This document shows, in pieces, positions 37,365 to 46,194 of a stretch of DNA of 64,000 nt. The notes under the pieces were generated by a model that was not told where the DNA came from, did no database searches, and worked only from the letters and a program-made list of their open reading frames with translations. Position 1 is the stretch's first letter. Every line of letters begins with the position of its first letter. Position numbers and translations under genes: made by a program. The DNA comes from Bradyrhizobium sp. sGM-13 (GTDB lineage Bacteria; Pseudomonadota; Alphaproteobacteria; Rhizobiales; Xanthobacteraceae): contig NZ_JAGWDK010000026.1 of NCBI RefSeq assembly GCF_018398875.1, positions 26,741 to 90,740 of the forward strand, read 5' to 3'.

Positions 37365-37481
37365 CCAACAGCCGCCGGGGCCGCTTTTGGCGAATTTCTC
37401 CGCCGCGCGCCTTGTCTGCCCCGGCTTCCTCGCCTAGAACACGGCCCGACCGCAGGGCCGATCCGGCCCGTCTTGGCGCCT

Positions 37482-37571
37482 GGAGAGGTGGCAGAGTGGT
37501 TGAATGCACCGCACTCGAAATGCGGCATAGGTGCAAGCCTATCGGGGGTTCGAATCCCTCCCTCTCCGCCA
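37482..37571 (+). tRNA. tRNA-Ser (anticodon CGA)
   Basis: This is a 90-nt class II tRNA with CCA encoded. The acceptor stem pairs GGAGAGG with CCTCTCC. The anticodon arm is CCGCA-CTCGAAA-TGCGG with anticodon CGA, the variable arm is long, and the T-arm has GGTTCGAATCC. It reads UCG. It marks the junction between housekeeping genes and the accessory region to the right; no direct repeat of its 3' end was found downstream. Confidence 0.96.
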
Positions 37572-37783
37572 TCGGCGAAGGTGTCCGGCCTGATCCCCCG
37601 CGGGGCATGCAGCAATCGCGCCGGCGGGTCAACAAGCCGCGACATCAAAGCAGTGAATCGCTGATCCCGATAAGTCCTTTGGAACATCCGCCGGTCTCGG
37701 TCCAAGGGCGGGATGAAGAGGACCTGTCTTGCCATCGATATAACGACAGTAAATACTCCAGGCAGGTCTGAAAGGGGGCTGCC

Positions 37784-40700
37784 GTGGAGACCAAGCGGCC
37801 CAATCCACCCAGTGAAGCTGCGCGTCGATGCGCCCATTGCGGTTTCGAGGTCCAGCCGGCTGCGCACTTTTGCGGCGGATGCGGGCGACCCCGAGCCCTG
37901 TCAACCCTATCCGATTACAGCGCCTTATCTTTCCTGCAATCAAAGGTGCCGGCCGGGCTGGTCGAACGGATATTGCGTTCGGGAAGCGCAATGCTGGGCG
38001 AGCGCAAGCAGGTCACCGTTCTGTTTGCAGACATTCGCGGTTCGACGGCCCTGATCGACAGACTCGATCCGGAGGAGGCGCTCGAGATCCTTGGCCCCGT
38101 GCTTCAGCTGCTGATGGACGCAATCCATCAGCACGATGGATTCGTAAATCAGGTTCGCGGTGATGGTGTCATGGCCCTCTTCGGGGCACCGATTGCAAGC
38201 GAGGATCATGCCGTTCAGGCGTGCCGCGCAGCCTTGGCGATGCAGGCCCGTATCGACCAACAAAATCGAAAAGGTGCCCATGACATCGCCCTTCGAGTCG
38301 GGATGAATTCCGGCGAGGTCGTCATTCACTCGATCGGCAACGATCTGGCAATGAACTACGACGCGGTGGGCAAGACCGTCCATCTGGCAGCCAGGATGGA
38401 AGAGCTTGCCACCCCGGGCACGATCCTGCTCACCGCCGCGACACACAGGCTCGCAAAGGGTTTCATATCGGCTGTTTCACGCGGGAGCGTTGCCGCCAAG
38501 GGCATCGCGGAGTTTGTCGAGACGTTCGAACTCAAGGCAATGCTCGCGACAACGCGCTGGCTGGCGCGGTCATCGCAAGGGCGGCAGAGCGTCTTGGTTG
38601 GTCGGCAAGCCGAGCTGCGCAGCCTCAGGAACACGCTGGAAAGTGTAGCAGACAGAAACGGTCAGGCGTTGACCGCGGTTGGCGCTGCCGGACTTGGAAA
38701 GTCGCGCCTGATCCACGATTTCATTAGAGATCTTCCTGATCGCTGGACGGTATTCGAGGCTGCTTGCGCGCCGCAGCGAACCAGGTCCAGCTACTACCCG
38801 ATCAGCAATCTTATTCGAGCCGTGTTCGGCATCGCCCATGACGACGGTCCGGAGACAGCTGCCAGGCGAGTCGGAGAGGAGATCGGCCTGCTGGATCCGA
38901 ACCTCTCGGCGTTTCTCCCCTGTTTTTTCGCATTACTCGACCTGAGTACCGACGATCAGGAGTGGAAGAATCTAGAGCCGTACGAGAAACGCCGGGAGAC
39001 CATCGAGGCAGTCAAGGCTTTGATCCTCTCCCGAGAGCGACGCGCCCCGCTGGTTATTTTGATCGAAGACGTTCACTGGATGGATGCCGAGACAAAGCTC
39101 ATCCTGCACAATCTCGTGAGCTCCCTCCGCGGTGCGCGGATCTTTCTGATCGTCACACAACGGCCGGAGGGCTGTTGGACGGATCGCGGCCTGATCCGAC
39201 TCGATCTCTTGCCACTCGATGAAACGGCATCGGACGAGTTGCTCGATCGGCTCATGGGCGCCGACGTAACCCTCCTGTCGCTCAAAAAACGTATCCAAGC
39301 GCGGGCGCAGGGCAATCCCCTGTTCTTGGAGGAACTGGTTCAAGGTCTCGCAGAGACGGGGAACCTCGAGGGCCAACCCGGCAAGTATCGTCTCAGCAAA
39401 CCCGCCGGACCAGTCGAGATTCCGCAGACGATTCACTCCGTGCTGGCGGCGCGCATTGATCTGCTGGATGCCTCACTGAAGACGCTCATCCAGACCTCCG
39501 CCGTCATAGGACCTGACATCTCCATCGCGCTGCTCTCTGGCATGCTCGGAGTTCCATCCACCGAGCTGGCTGACGATCTTCGAACGCTCGAGGCCGCGGA
39601 TTTATTGCGCAAGGTCAGGGACGTCGCACCGGAATATTCCTTCAAGCACGATCTTACGCGCGAGGTCGCGTACGGCACGATGCTGCTCGGGCTCCGCCGA
39701 TCGCTCCACGCCAAGGCGGTCGAAACGATCGAATCCCGCTTTGCGGACCGGATCGACGAACATATCGATCGGCTCGCCGAGCATGCGTTTTTGGCTGAAC
39801 TCTGGGAGAAGGCCGTTCCCTACCAGCTGCGTAGCTGTCGGCGGGCGGTGCGGCGGGGCGCCAATCAGGACGCCATCGGAATTTTCCAGCGCGGCCTGGA
39901 GACGCTTTCGCATTGGCCCGCCTCGCCGGCCAAAACAAAAGCTGAGATCGATTTTCGACTCACCGTCGTGATTGCGCTCGAGCCGCTCGGTAAACACCGG
40001 CGCATTGCGGACGTGATGCGCGAAGCGCGCAGCCTTGCGGATGCTTCTAACGATCCGTTCCGGACCACTGCGGTAAACTGTCAGCTTGCCCTCGCGCTCT
40101 GGAGACTTGGCGATCACGGTGTCGCAATGACGGTTGCCGAAGAGGCGAGCGCCATCGCGCGCCAGATAGGCGATCCGGCGTTCATTTTTGCATCGCTCTT
40201 CATGGTCGGTATTGTCCATCACGAAACTGGTGCATTCGAGGAGTCGATCAAAATCCACGAAGGATGCTTTGCTTTCGAGTCCCCGGAGCTGGACAGCAAG
40301 CGTGCCGGCTGGGCCGCCTATCCGAGCGTGGTGCTGCGCACGTTTCTGACCGATTCGCTGATTGAGCTGGGCGAAATGGATCGCGCCGAAGCGATGGCGC
40401 AGCAGGCCATCAATCGCGCCCGGGAAGTCGATCACTTCTATTCTCTTGCCAATATCTCCCATGTTCTGGCGCGGTTGAGGACTGCACAAGGCCGACACTC
40501 GGAAGCGCTGTCGCTGTTGCAGGAATGCTGGCAGACGTGCCTCGACCTCGAAATCGTTCAGATGTATCCGATCTTCGCTGCCCGCATGGGCGAGGCATAT
40601 CTGGCGGGCGGCGATGTCGACGCTGCCATCGAGATCCTTTCAGTGCCGGAACGGCTCGACGTCCCCTTGGCCGAGCATGCTTTCGGCTGGCGCTATCTCT

Positions 40701-40978
40701 TCGTCGCGCAAGGCAGGGCCTTTCTGGCGGCCGGCCGGCACGCCGAGGCCTACGCCGCCGCGAAACGGGCGCTGGCACTTGCGGAAGAGCGCGGAGAACC
40801 GCCGCAACAGGCTTATGCCTTAAAGCTTATGGGCGACATTGAGAGCTTGTCGGGCGGTCCCGATCGAAGCGAAGCAGAGCCGCACCTGCAGCGAGCGTTC
40901 GAACTTGCAGAGAAGTGCGGCATGCGGCCATTGGCAACGCTCTGCAGCGCCGCATTGTCAGGCCGCTACGTGCGATAA
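37784..40978 (+). CDS. Adenylate/guanylate cyclase with zinc ribbon, AAA ATPase and TPR-like repeats
   Basis: This large signalling protein has 1064 aa. The N-terminus is a zinc ribbon (C16, C19, C30, C33). A class III nucleotide cyclase domain (about 72-250) has metal-binding Asp in FADIRGST (D83) and RGDGVMALFG (D127). An AAA_16-type ATPase (about 270-560) carries P-loop GAAGLGKS (300-307) and Walker B ILIEDVHWMDAE. The C-terminal part (about 640-1060) is Ala/Leu-rich helical TPR-like repeats. The start is GTG 37784 behind AAAGGGGGCT. The layout is that of cyclase-ATPase-TPR sensors that respond to unknown ligands. Its 3' end overlaps the convergent DyP gene by 21 bp. Confidence 0.93.
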   Translation: METKRPNPPSEAARRCAHCGFEVQPAAHFCGGCGRPRALSTLSDYSALSFLQSKVPAGLVERILRSGSAMLGERKQVTVLFADIRGSTALIDRLDPEEALEILGPVLQLLMDAIHQHDGFVNQVRGDGVMALFGAPIASEDHAVQACRAALAMQARIDQQNRKGAHDIALRVGMNSGEVVIHSIGNDLAMNYDAVGKTVHLAARMEELATPGTILLTAATHRLAKGFISAVSRGSVAAKGIAEFVETFELKAMLATTRWLARSSQGRQSVLVGRQAELRSLRNTLESVADRNGQALTAVGAAGLGKSRLIHDFIRDLPDRWTVFEAACAPQRTRSSYYPISNLIRAVFGIAHDDGPETAARRVGEEIGLLDPNLSAFLPCFFALLDLSTDDQEWKNLEPYEKRRETIEAVKALILSRERRAPLVILIEDVHWMDAETKLILHNLVSSLRGARIFLIVTQRPEGCWTDRGLIRLDLLPLDETASDELLDRLMGADVTLLSLKKRIQARAQGNPLFLEELVQGLAETGNLEGQPGKYRLSKPAGPVEIPQTIHSVLAARIDLLDASLKTLIQTSAVIGPDISIALLSGMLGVPSTELADDLRTLEAADLLRKVRDVAPEYSFKHDLTREVAYGTMLLGLRRSLHAKAVETIESRFADRIDEHIDRLAEHAFLAELWEKAVPYQLRSCRRAVRRGANQDAIGIFQRGLETLSHWPASPAKTKAEIDFRLTVVIALEPLGKHRRIADVMREARSLADASNDPFRTTAVNCQLALALWRLGDHGVAMTVAEEASAIARQIGDPAFIFASLFMVGIVHHETGAFEESIKIHEGCFAFESPELDSKRAGWAAYPSVVLRTFLTDSLIELGEMDRAEAMAQQAINRAREVDHFYSLANISHVLARLRTAQGRHSEALSLLQECWQTCLDLEIVQMYPIFAARMGEAYLAGGDVDAAIEILSVPERLDVPLAEHAFGWRYLFVAQGRAFLAAGRHAEAYAAAKRALALAEERGEPPQQAYALKLMGDIESLSGGPDRSEAEPHLQRAFELAEKCGMRPLATLCSAALSGRYVR

Positions 40979-42451
40979 GCGGCTCGATGCTGTCAGAAGC
41001 GTTTCATCAGGCACCGACGCCGCCATGTCGCGTAGCGCTTGGATACCGGGCAGGAAGAAATAGGCGCCGCCGCGCACTTTGACGAATGGCGCCTTACGTC
41101 TGATATGCAGGTTCGTCGGCCGCCGCTGGATCGTGATCGGGCTCTCATCGTCGAAGTGGCTGATCGGGTCCGTTCCTGTATAGAGACCGCCAAAATGTGG
41201 ATTGTTGATCCATGTGTGCTGGATCATCTCGAATTGCCCGGCGATGTCGGCATTGAGCGCAATGAACAGCATTCCCCTGCGGTCTTCTCCGTCCCCGGCA
41301 CGGCCCGAAGGATCCCACCTCTTTCCATACGGTCGGCCGCGTCTGATGATGCGATGCATCTTTGAAAGACGTAGTGCTGTATCTGGATCCGATCCGAGAG
41401 AATCGCGCGGATTGGCGCGTCGCACATGCGCGCCAATCGGGCAAGCCAAGCCGGTCCGATCCTCATAGTGGTACAGAAAATCGTTTCGTACGCAGTCCTC
41501 TGGTGCATCGGTGCCGTCTTGGATTAAGGGCTTTCCGTCAGGTTCTCGGCCCATAAGGCGCGCCGCCACCCAATCCTTGGTCTTGCCCAGGTATGCGGCC
41601 AATCTCGACACAAAATCATCGAAGGCGGCAACATCCTGCTCCAGCTGGCGGAAAACGAGATAGGTGCCATTCAGCCGAATATCTCGTTTGGCGTGTGGGG
41701 CATTGCCGTTCATCGCTCCGCGATCACCGACGCGTTCATTGCGCTCATTCGGATAACCCAATACGAACTCGCCGGGCTTCACTTGAGATATCCGGGCCTG
41801 CTTCTCGTCGCGATGTCTGGGCCGCTTTCGTTGCGGAGCTCCCTCGATCAGAGGCTGCGAAATGCCGTCCTTGAAGCCGAAGTGCTCTTTGAAGTCGGGG
41901 TTGAAGTGCCCTTTGAGATCGAGCGGAATCCGTTGGGCGACACCCGCCATTTTTCGTGTCTCGGATTCGACCAGCTCCCGAAGCGAATCCTCGTCGGTGG
42001 CAAATAGCAACAGCAGGCCGTCTATCTCGCGCTGCTCGTGCCAACCTCCCCAGTCCCAGTATTGAGGCGAGCTTTCTCCGATATCTCCCAAGATACTTGA
42101 GCGCCTGGGAGCCCTTGTCTCATCACTTGGTAGCGGCGCCATGCCTTCGAGAAACTCGGGTGAGAAGCTGTTGAGAGTCGGTTCTCCTACGCCCAATTGC
42201 TGTAATCCCGTGGCCGTGAGCGCCAAGTTGATCGCCGAACGAGTGGTGCCCCGCCCTGCATGAGCTGCACCTGGCTCATCATCGCCGCCAGCACTCGCTC
42301 GCATCAGTCGTTCCGCCAAAGTCGCGAGCCACTGCCTCTTTGCGAGGCCGCTTTCAGTGTTGAAGCGCCACAACAGGTAAGCCGAATGGGGCAGGTCTCC
42401 GTATCCGCGCAGTACAATTGCCTGAACATCGTCCCATTGTACTTTTGCCAT
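40958..42451 (-). CDS. DyP-type peroxidase
   Basis: This 497-aa protein is of the dye-decolourising haem peroxidase type. Family marks are the catalytic Asp in FGFKDGISQP (D195), the proximal haem His in CPIGAHVRRANPRD (H342) and the distal Arg region RRGMLFIALNADIAGQFE (R392). The QHTWINNPHFGG segment follows. No Tat or Sec signal is present, so it may be cytoplasmic. All key catalytic residues are kept. It ends the operon P450 - 663-aa membrane protein - DyP (16-bp gap) and its 3' end overlaps the convergent cyclase gene. The substrate is unknown. Confidence 0.92.
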   Translation of the reverse strand: MAKVQWDDVQAIVLRGYGDLPHSAYLLWRFNTESGLAKRQWLATLAERLMRASAGGDDEPGAAHAGRGTTRSAINLALTATGLQQLGVGEPTLNSFSPEFLEGMAPLPSDETRAPRRSSILGDIGESSPQYWDWGGWHEQREIDGLLLLFATDEDSLRELVESETRKMAGVAQRIPLDLKGHFNPDFKEHFGFKDGISQPLIEGAPQRKRPRHRDEKQARISQVKPGEFVLGYPNERNERVGDRGAMNGNAPHAKRDIRLNGTYLVFRQLEQDVAAFDDFVSRLAAYLGKTKDWVAARLMGREPDGKPLIQDGTDAPEDCVRNDFLYHYEDRTGLACPIGAHVRRANPRDSLGSDPDTALRLSKMHRIIRRGRPYGKRWDPSGRAGDGEDRRGMLFIALNADIAGQFEMIQHTWINNPHFGGLYTGTDPISHFDDESPITIQRRPTNLHIRRKAPFVKVRGGAYFFLPGIQALRDMAASVPDETLLTASSRLSHVAA

Positions 42452-42466
42452 GGCGGGCTCACTCGT

Positions 42467-44458
42467 TCACAAGTTTTGGAAAACAGTGTCGATCTCTGGA
42501 GCGGTCGGTGATTTGCTCAAGGACCGTCTAAGCCGGCTATTGGCGTTGATGTTGACTACGCTCAACGCCAGGTATGCGCTGTACCACGCGATTGTCTCTA
42601 TCTGGCTTTCGCGAACGTAAGCTTTGAACGGGCGTTCTGCCTGAGCGCCGCGCCAGAAGAGAAACCTGGTTTCGGGGAAACCATAGCTTCGCCCGTGCAC
42701 CTTGACGAAAGTATTGGTCCAAATGGCGTTCAGACCTTTGACCGCCGTCATGTCGATAAATTCGTTCAGGTAACTTTCCCAGGCGCCGCCATAATTGTCC
42801 AAGAACAGCAGCCGTCGGCCGCGATCTATCAATACCCAACGGGCGGACAGGATGGTTGGAATGCCTCCGAGCTCGCCGCGGTTGTACCAGAAGCGGGACA
42901 GAAGACCAATGACGAAGAGCGCCCCTCGTAATAGGCAGATGCGGAACAGGCCAGGCTTGACACGAGTGACGCTTGCAAGGTGATTTTGGCGTGCGTTGTT
43001 GCCGCTTTCTTCTCTCGCATATTTCGCGGCGTTGACGCGAGCCCTCGCCATGAGCTCTGCGGGGTCGCCAAGTTTCCGTTTGTCTCGCCGCTCCCTCCTT
43101 CGTATCTCCAGAAAGAGGATGAAGCCGATCGCATATGCTGCCAGCGCTCCGATGACTCCGTAAGCGACAATCACCAGCGAGGCTTCAACCACAATCGTAC
43201 AAAAATCGGCCAAATTGCCGTTAATTGTTAGAGGCAGGTAGCGTGCAATGACAAGGATGCCGAAGGCGACGGATATCGCGCGACCGAAGTTGACAAGGTC
43301 AAGCCGCAATCGCCGCTCCGCTTCTTGCCTGAGCGTCAGCTTCGTCAACCGGGCGGAAAGTTTCAGAGTGGTGGCGTAATGCTGCAGCACTAGCAACGCC
43401 AGCAAGACGACGCCCAGAAGGAACAGGCTCATAAGAAGGCTGCCGGATCCTGGCGACGTTTTCAAGGCCTCAAGAAAAGCCAGTGCGGTTGCTCCGGCAA
43501 GAAAGACCAACGTCCCGGATCTGAGAATGATTGCAATGTGCAGGAAAAAGCGCCGGGCAAAGGATTGATCGCGCGGGCGTTTGCTCGAGCCGCTGAGACG
43601 CAGCTCCCCAAAGCGAATAAGTATCCAGATGAAGCTCAGGCCCACTAAGGGGACCGCTGCCTGCAGCGCGACATCGAGCCAGGGGTTCTGAAGTACCGCA
43701 AGCTCAGCGGCTAGGATGGTGCCGAACTGGTTTGTCCATGCCAAGATAGCCAATATCGAACGGTTCATCGAGAATGGCCCCAGGCCGAACCGCGCGGCCA
43801 ACGCCACACCGAAGCCACAGGCGGTTATCGCAACCAAAGCCAATGCCGCAGCGACGATCGCCCGGCGAAATCTCACTTCCCATGGCACCGGAGGCGGCTG
43901 TTCGGCCCAGCGATAATTCGTCTTGCTGCGTATGAAGCTGCGCACGTCTTCGAAAAGACCACTCAATCTCGGTGGGATCGTGCTCGTGACTGTTGAAAGA
44001 TGTTCAACGATGGCTGTGCGAAGCCTGTGCTCGTCCTGGATCTGCACAGCCGAGCGACCGGGACTGCCGCAGAAGAACGTGTGGGCGCCCACATCATGGC
44101 GCAAGAGGAACTCTCTGGTGATGTGAGGGATGGCATGGCCCGAGACCGGATACCCGACACAATGGCTGTAAAGCTCGTGCATGCCATCGGGCGCGAGCCG
44201 CAGGAGATCAGAGAGAAAATCCTCCCTTGAGCCGTCAAATGTCGCTTCAAACACCAGATAGGCGTCAAATTCGTCTTCCTTGTCGAGAATACTGAAGCTG
44301 CAGAAGTGCAGTGTCGGGATCAGGTCGAACCTGAACTCGGGCGAGCATCGCGGACCGGACTTGGTGCAGGCCGGATCCACATGGTCACGAAGATATTCGC
44401 GGCAGCTATCGGCGCAGGAGTCCTTGATGGAGGTGATGATGGTGGTGTAGGCCGGCAT
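42467..44458 (-). CDS. DyP-operon membrane protein with duplicated soluble domain
   Basis: This 663-aa protein is not a named family to me. Residues 1-195 are soluble, 197-500 contain about seven or eight hydrophobic segments (for example AIVAAALALVAITACGFGVA and LLMSLFLLGVVLLALLVLQH), and 515-663 are soluble again. The segment at 47-105 (LIPTLHFCSFSILD, then FEATFDGS, FLSDLL) matches 533-600 in order (IPTILSARWVLID, then DNYGGAW, YLNEFI, ending YGFPETR), so one domain is duplicated across the membrane part. Related motifs occur in proteins linked with DyP peroxidases, as I recall. It lies 22 bp after the P450 gene and 16 bp before DyP, so they should be made together. Confidence 0.85.
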   Translation of the reverse strand: MPAYTTIITSIKDSCADSCREYLRDHVDPACTKSGPRCSPEFRFDLIPTLHFCSFSILDKEDEFDAYLVFEATFDGSREDFLSDLLRLAPDGMHELYSHCVGYPVSGHAIPHITREFLLRHDVGAHTFFCGSPGRSAVQIQDEHRLRTAIVEHLSTVTSTIPPRLSGLFEDVRSFIRSKTNYRWAEQPPPVPWEVRFRRAIVAAALALVAITACGFGVALAARFGLGPFSMNRSILAILAWTNQFGTILAAELAVLQNPWLDVALQAAVPLVGLSFIWILIRFGELRLSGSSKRPRDQSFARRFFLHIAIILRSGTLVFLAGATALAFLEALKTSPGSGSLLMSLFLLGVVLLALLVLQHYATTLKLSARLTKLTLRQEAERRLRLDLVNFGRAISVAFGILVIARYLPLTINGNLADFCTIVVEASLVIVAYGVIGALAAYAIGFILFLEIRRRERRDKRKLGDPAELMARARVNAAKYAREESGNNARQNHLASVTRVKPGLFRICLLRGALFVIGLLSRFWYNRGELGGIPTILSARWVLIDRGRRLLFLDNYGGAWESYLNEFIDMTAVKGLNAIWTNTFVKVHGRSYGFPETRFLFWRGAQAERPFKAYVRESQIETIAWYSAYLALSVVNINANSRLRRSLSKSPTAPEIDTVFQNL

Positions 44459-44480
44459 TATTATTAACCCGCCGTAATAG

Positions 44481-45905
44481 TTATGAAATCGCGCGAACTT
44501 TCGAGAATGTCACAATCATTGATGATGCAGCAGGTCCTTCGTAAGCCAAGCGGCCACTCGCACCGGGCTTCCGGACCAAATCGGGAAGCAAGAGAAGTGC
44601 TCGGACAATTTCCATCAGTGCTGTCTCGGCAATATATCTGCCGAAACATTGTCGCGGCCCCTGTCCAAAGTGGAGATAGCTTTCCAGGGGACGCGAAGCC
44701 AAGAAATGCGATGGCTCGGGAAATACCTCCGGGTCAAACATCGCCGCCAGAGGCGGCGCTATCACGCGCGTACCGGCTGGTATCAGGCGAGCGCGCTTGG
44801 TGCCCGACGCAATAACCGTCTCGCGTGGGGTATCGCGGAGCAGAAGCGGAAGCATCGGCCGGAAGCGCAGCGCCTCATAGATGTAATGCCTTAGCGCGCA
44901 CCGCGCTTGCTCTACACGGGCGTCCAGATTCTCGTCCAGATTATGCCGCTTCAAATCCTCCTGCCGCTCAAGCTCCCGCGCCGCCGCGCGTGCCTGGTTC
45001 AACGCGTCCGGGTGAGCCAGTAGCTGATCGACAGTATGGGCCGCGGCTCGCACGATTGTCGCCGCGCCGGTTGCAAGAAGTCCGGTCATGTAGCGACGAA
45101 TCCAGTCTTCGTCGAACCATGCGTGCCTGGAGCCAGTTCGAAGCTGCCTCAACAGCCGGGTAAGAAGATCGTCCGGTAGCACCGCATCCGCAGTCTTGAG
45201 GGAAGCCGCCTTCCTTTCAAGTTCTGCCGACACATGACTGGTGATAACGGCGATGCTGTCCCGCGATTGAATCCAAGGCTTCGAGCCGACAGGAGGATTG
45301 ACCATGATGATCCCGGCGAGATCGCGCATGATCTTTGCCATGCCGCGCTCGCGCCCGCCCGGCGGCGGAACGCCAAAATAATTCGAAGCAATACTGACTA
45401 CGACAGGTTCGAAGAGATCGGCCACCACATCGATCTCGCCAGGTGCCGCATCGATTTGTTCCCGGCACCGCGCGGCGACTATTGCCCTTATCCTCTCGAC
45501 GTCGGGCAGGGGGGCGACGACGCTCTGAAGTAGCTGCCTTTCGGCCGCGTGCTGGTCTGTCCAGTCGACCGTCATGAGAAATGCCCCCCAAGGCATCCCT
45601 GGTGCGATGGAATCGCCGAGGGTGAAATCCTCGAAGCGGTCGAGTACCTCCCGCACATCGCTGGCTTTGGTGACGAAGAGAGTCTTCTTGAATATCATCA
45701 GCGGTCGAACGCGCCGGAGGATTGCAAACGCGACCTTTAGAAACCAGAGGTGCGAAAGCGCACAGCAGAATATTCGGTAGCGGCGCAGGCGCAAAGCAAG
45801 AAGCGCGGATTGAACAAATCGCGCGGCCAATGATGCGCCCAAGGCAGGCCGATTCTGCGTGAAGCCCTGAGAGAGCGGCTTGGACACGTTTGAAATCATC
45901 GACAC
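44481..45905 (-). CDS. Cytochrome P450 of unusual type
   Basis: This 474-aa P450 has a haem ligand C420 in HFGQGPRQCFGRYIAE, the ExxR pair E344/R347 in YEALRFRP, and a C-helix-like region DWTDQHAAERQLL. The I-helix reads GLLATGAATIVRA (about 275-287): the acidic residue of the usual A/GGxD/ET motif is Ala (A282), while Thr (T283) is kept. Loss of the acid is known in P450s that use peroxides rather than molecular oxygen and a reductase, such as peroxygenase or oxylipin-type enzymes. No ferredoxin or reductase gene is nearby. The N-terminus has a hydrophobic stretch (SHLWFLKVAFAI) that may touch the membrane. It is the first gene of the DyP operon. Confidence 0.9.
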   Translation of the reverse strand: MSMISNVSKPLSQGFTQNRPALGASLAARFVQSALLALRLRRYRIFCCALSHLWFLKVAFAILRRVRPLMIFKKTLFVTKASDVREVLDRFEDFTLGDSIAPGMPWGAFLMTVDWTDQHAAERQLLQSVVAPLPDVERIRAIVAARCREQIDAAPGEIDVVADLFEPVVVSIASNYFGVPPPGGRERGMAKIMRDLAGIIMVNPPVGSKPWIQSRDSIAVITSHVSAELERKAASLKTADAVLPDDLLTRLLRQLRTGSRHAWFDEDWIRRYMTGLLATGAATIVRAAAHTVDQLLAHPDALNQARAAARELERQEDLKRHNLDENLDARVEQARCALRHYIYEALRFRPMLPLLLRDTPRETVIASGTKRARLIPAGTRVIAPPLAAMFDPEVFPEPSHFLASRPLESYLHFGQGPRQCFGRYIAETALMEIVRALLLLPDLVRKPGASGRLAYEGPAASSMIVTFSKVRAIS

Positions 45906-46194
45906 CCCTCAACTTTGCAGCAATTGCAGCTACGAATTAGGGCACCAAAGGCTAGACTATCATCCTCTCGATTTCTGTAGTGACCACATTCACGGGGCTA
46001 CAAGCCTGGTCTCCCTGGGGCGCGCCGGGGCCGGCAGCAGATCTCAAGTACAATTTCTAGCGCAGTCCGTCAGCCCGCTGTTGTGAACTGGTTCACAGAT
46101 AGGGAAGTATAATCGGTAGCCCCGATGGGCGATGATTTCGTCGAGCTTCTTGTCGTTTGCGGGGAGCAATCGCTCCTGCGCCGCCAGCTTCCGA
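45906..46194. other. Intergenic region upstream of the P450 operon
   Basis: It must hold the promoter of the minus-strand P450 operon and the end of the ABC operon. One minus-strand open frame (46044-46229) encodes a basic peptide with LPANDKKLDEIIAHRGYRLYF, which reads like coding sequence but has no ribosome site I trust and overlaps the end of the ABC ATPase gene. I treat it as possible decayed coding DNA. No clear promoter boxes are assigned. Confidence 0.4.
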
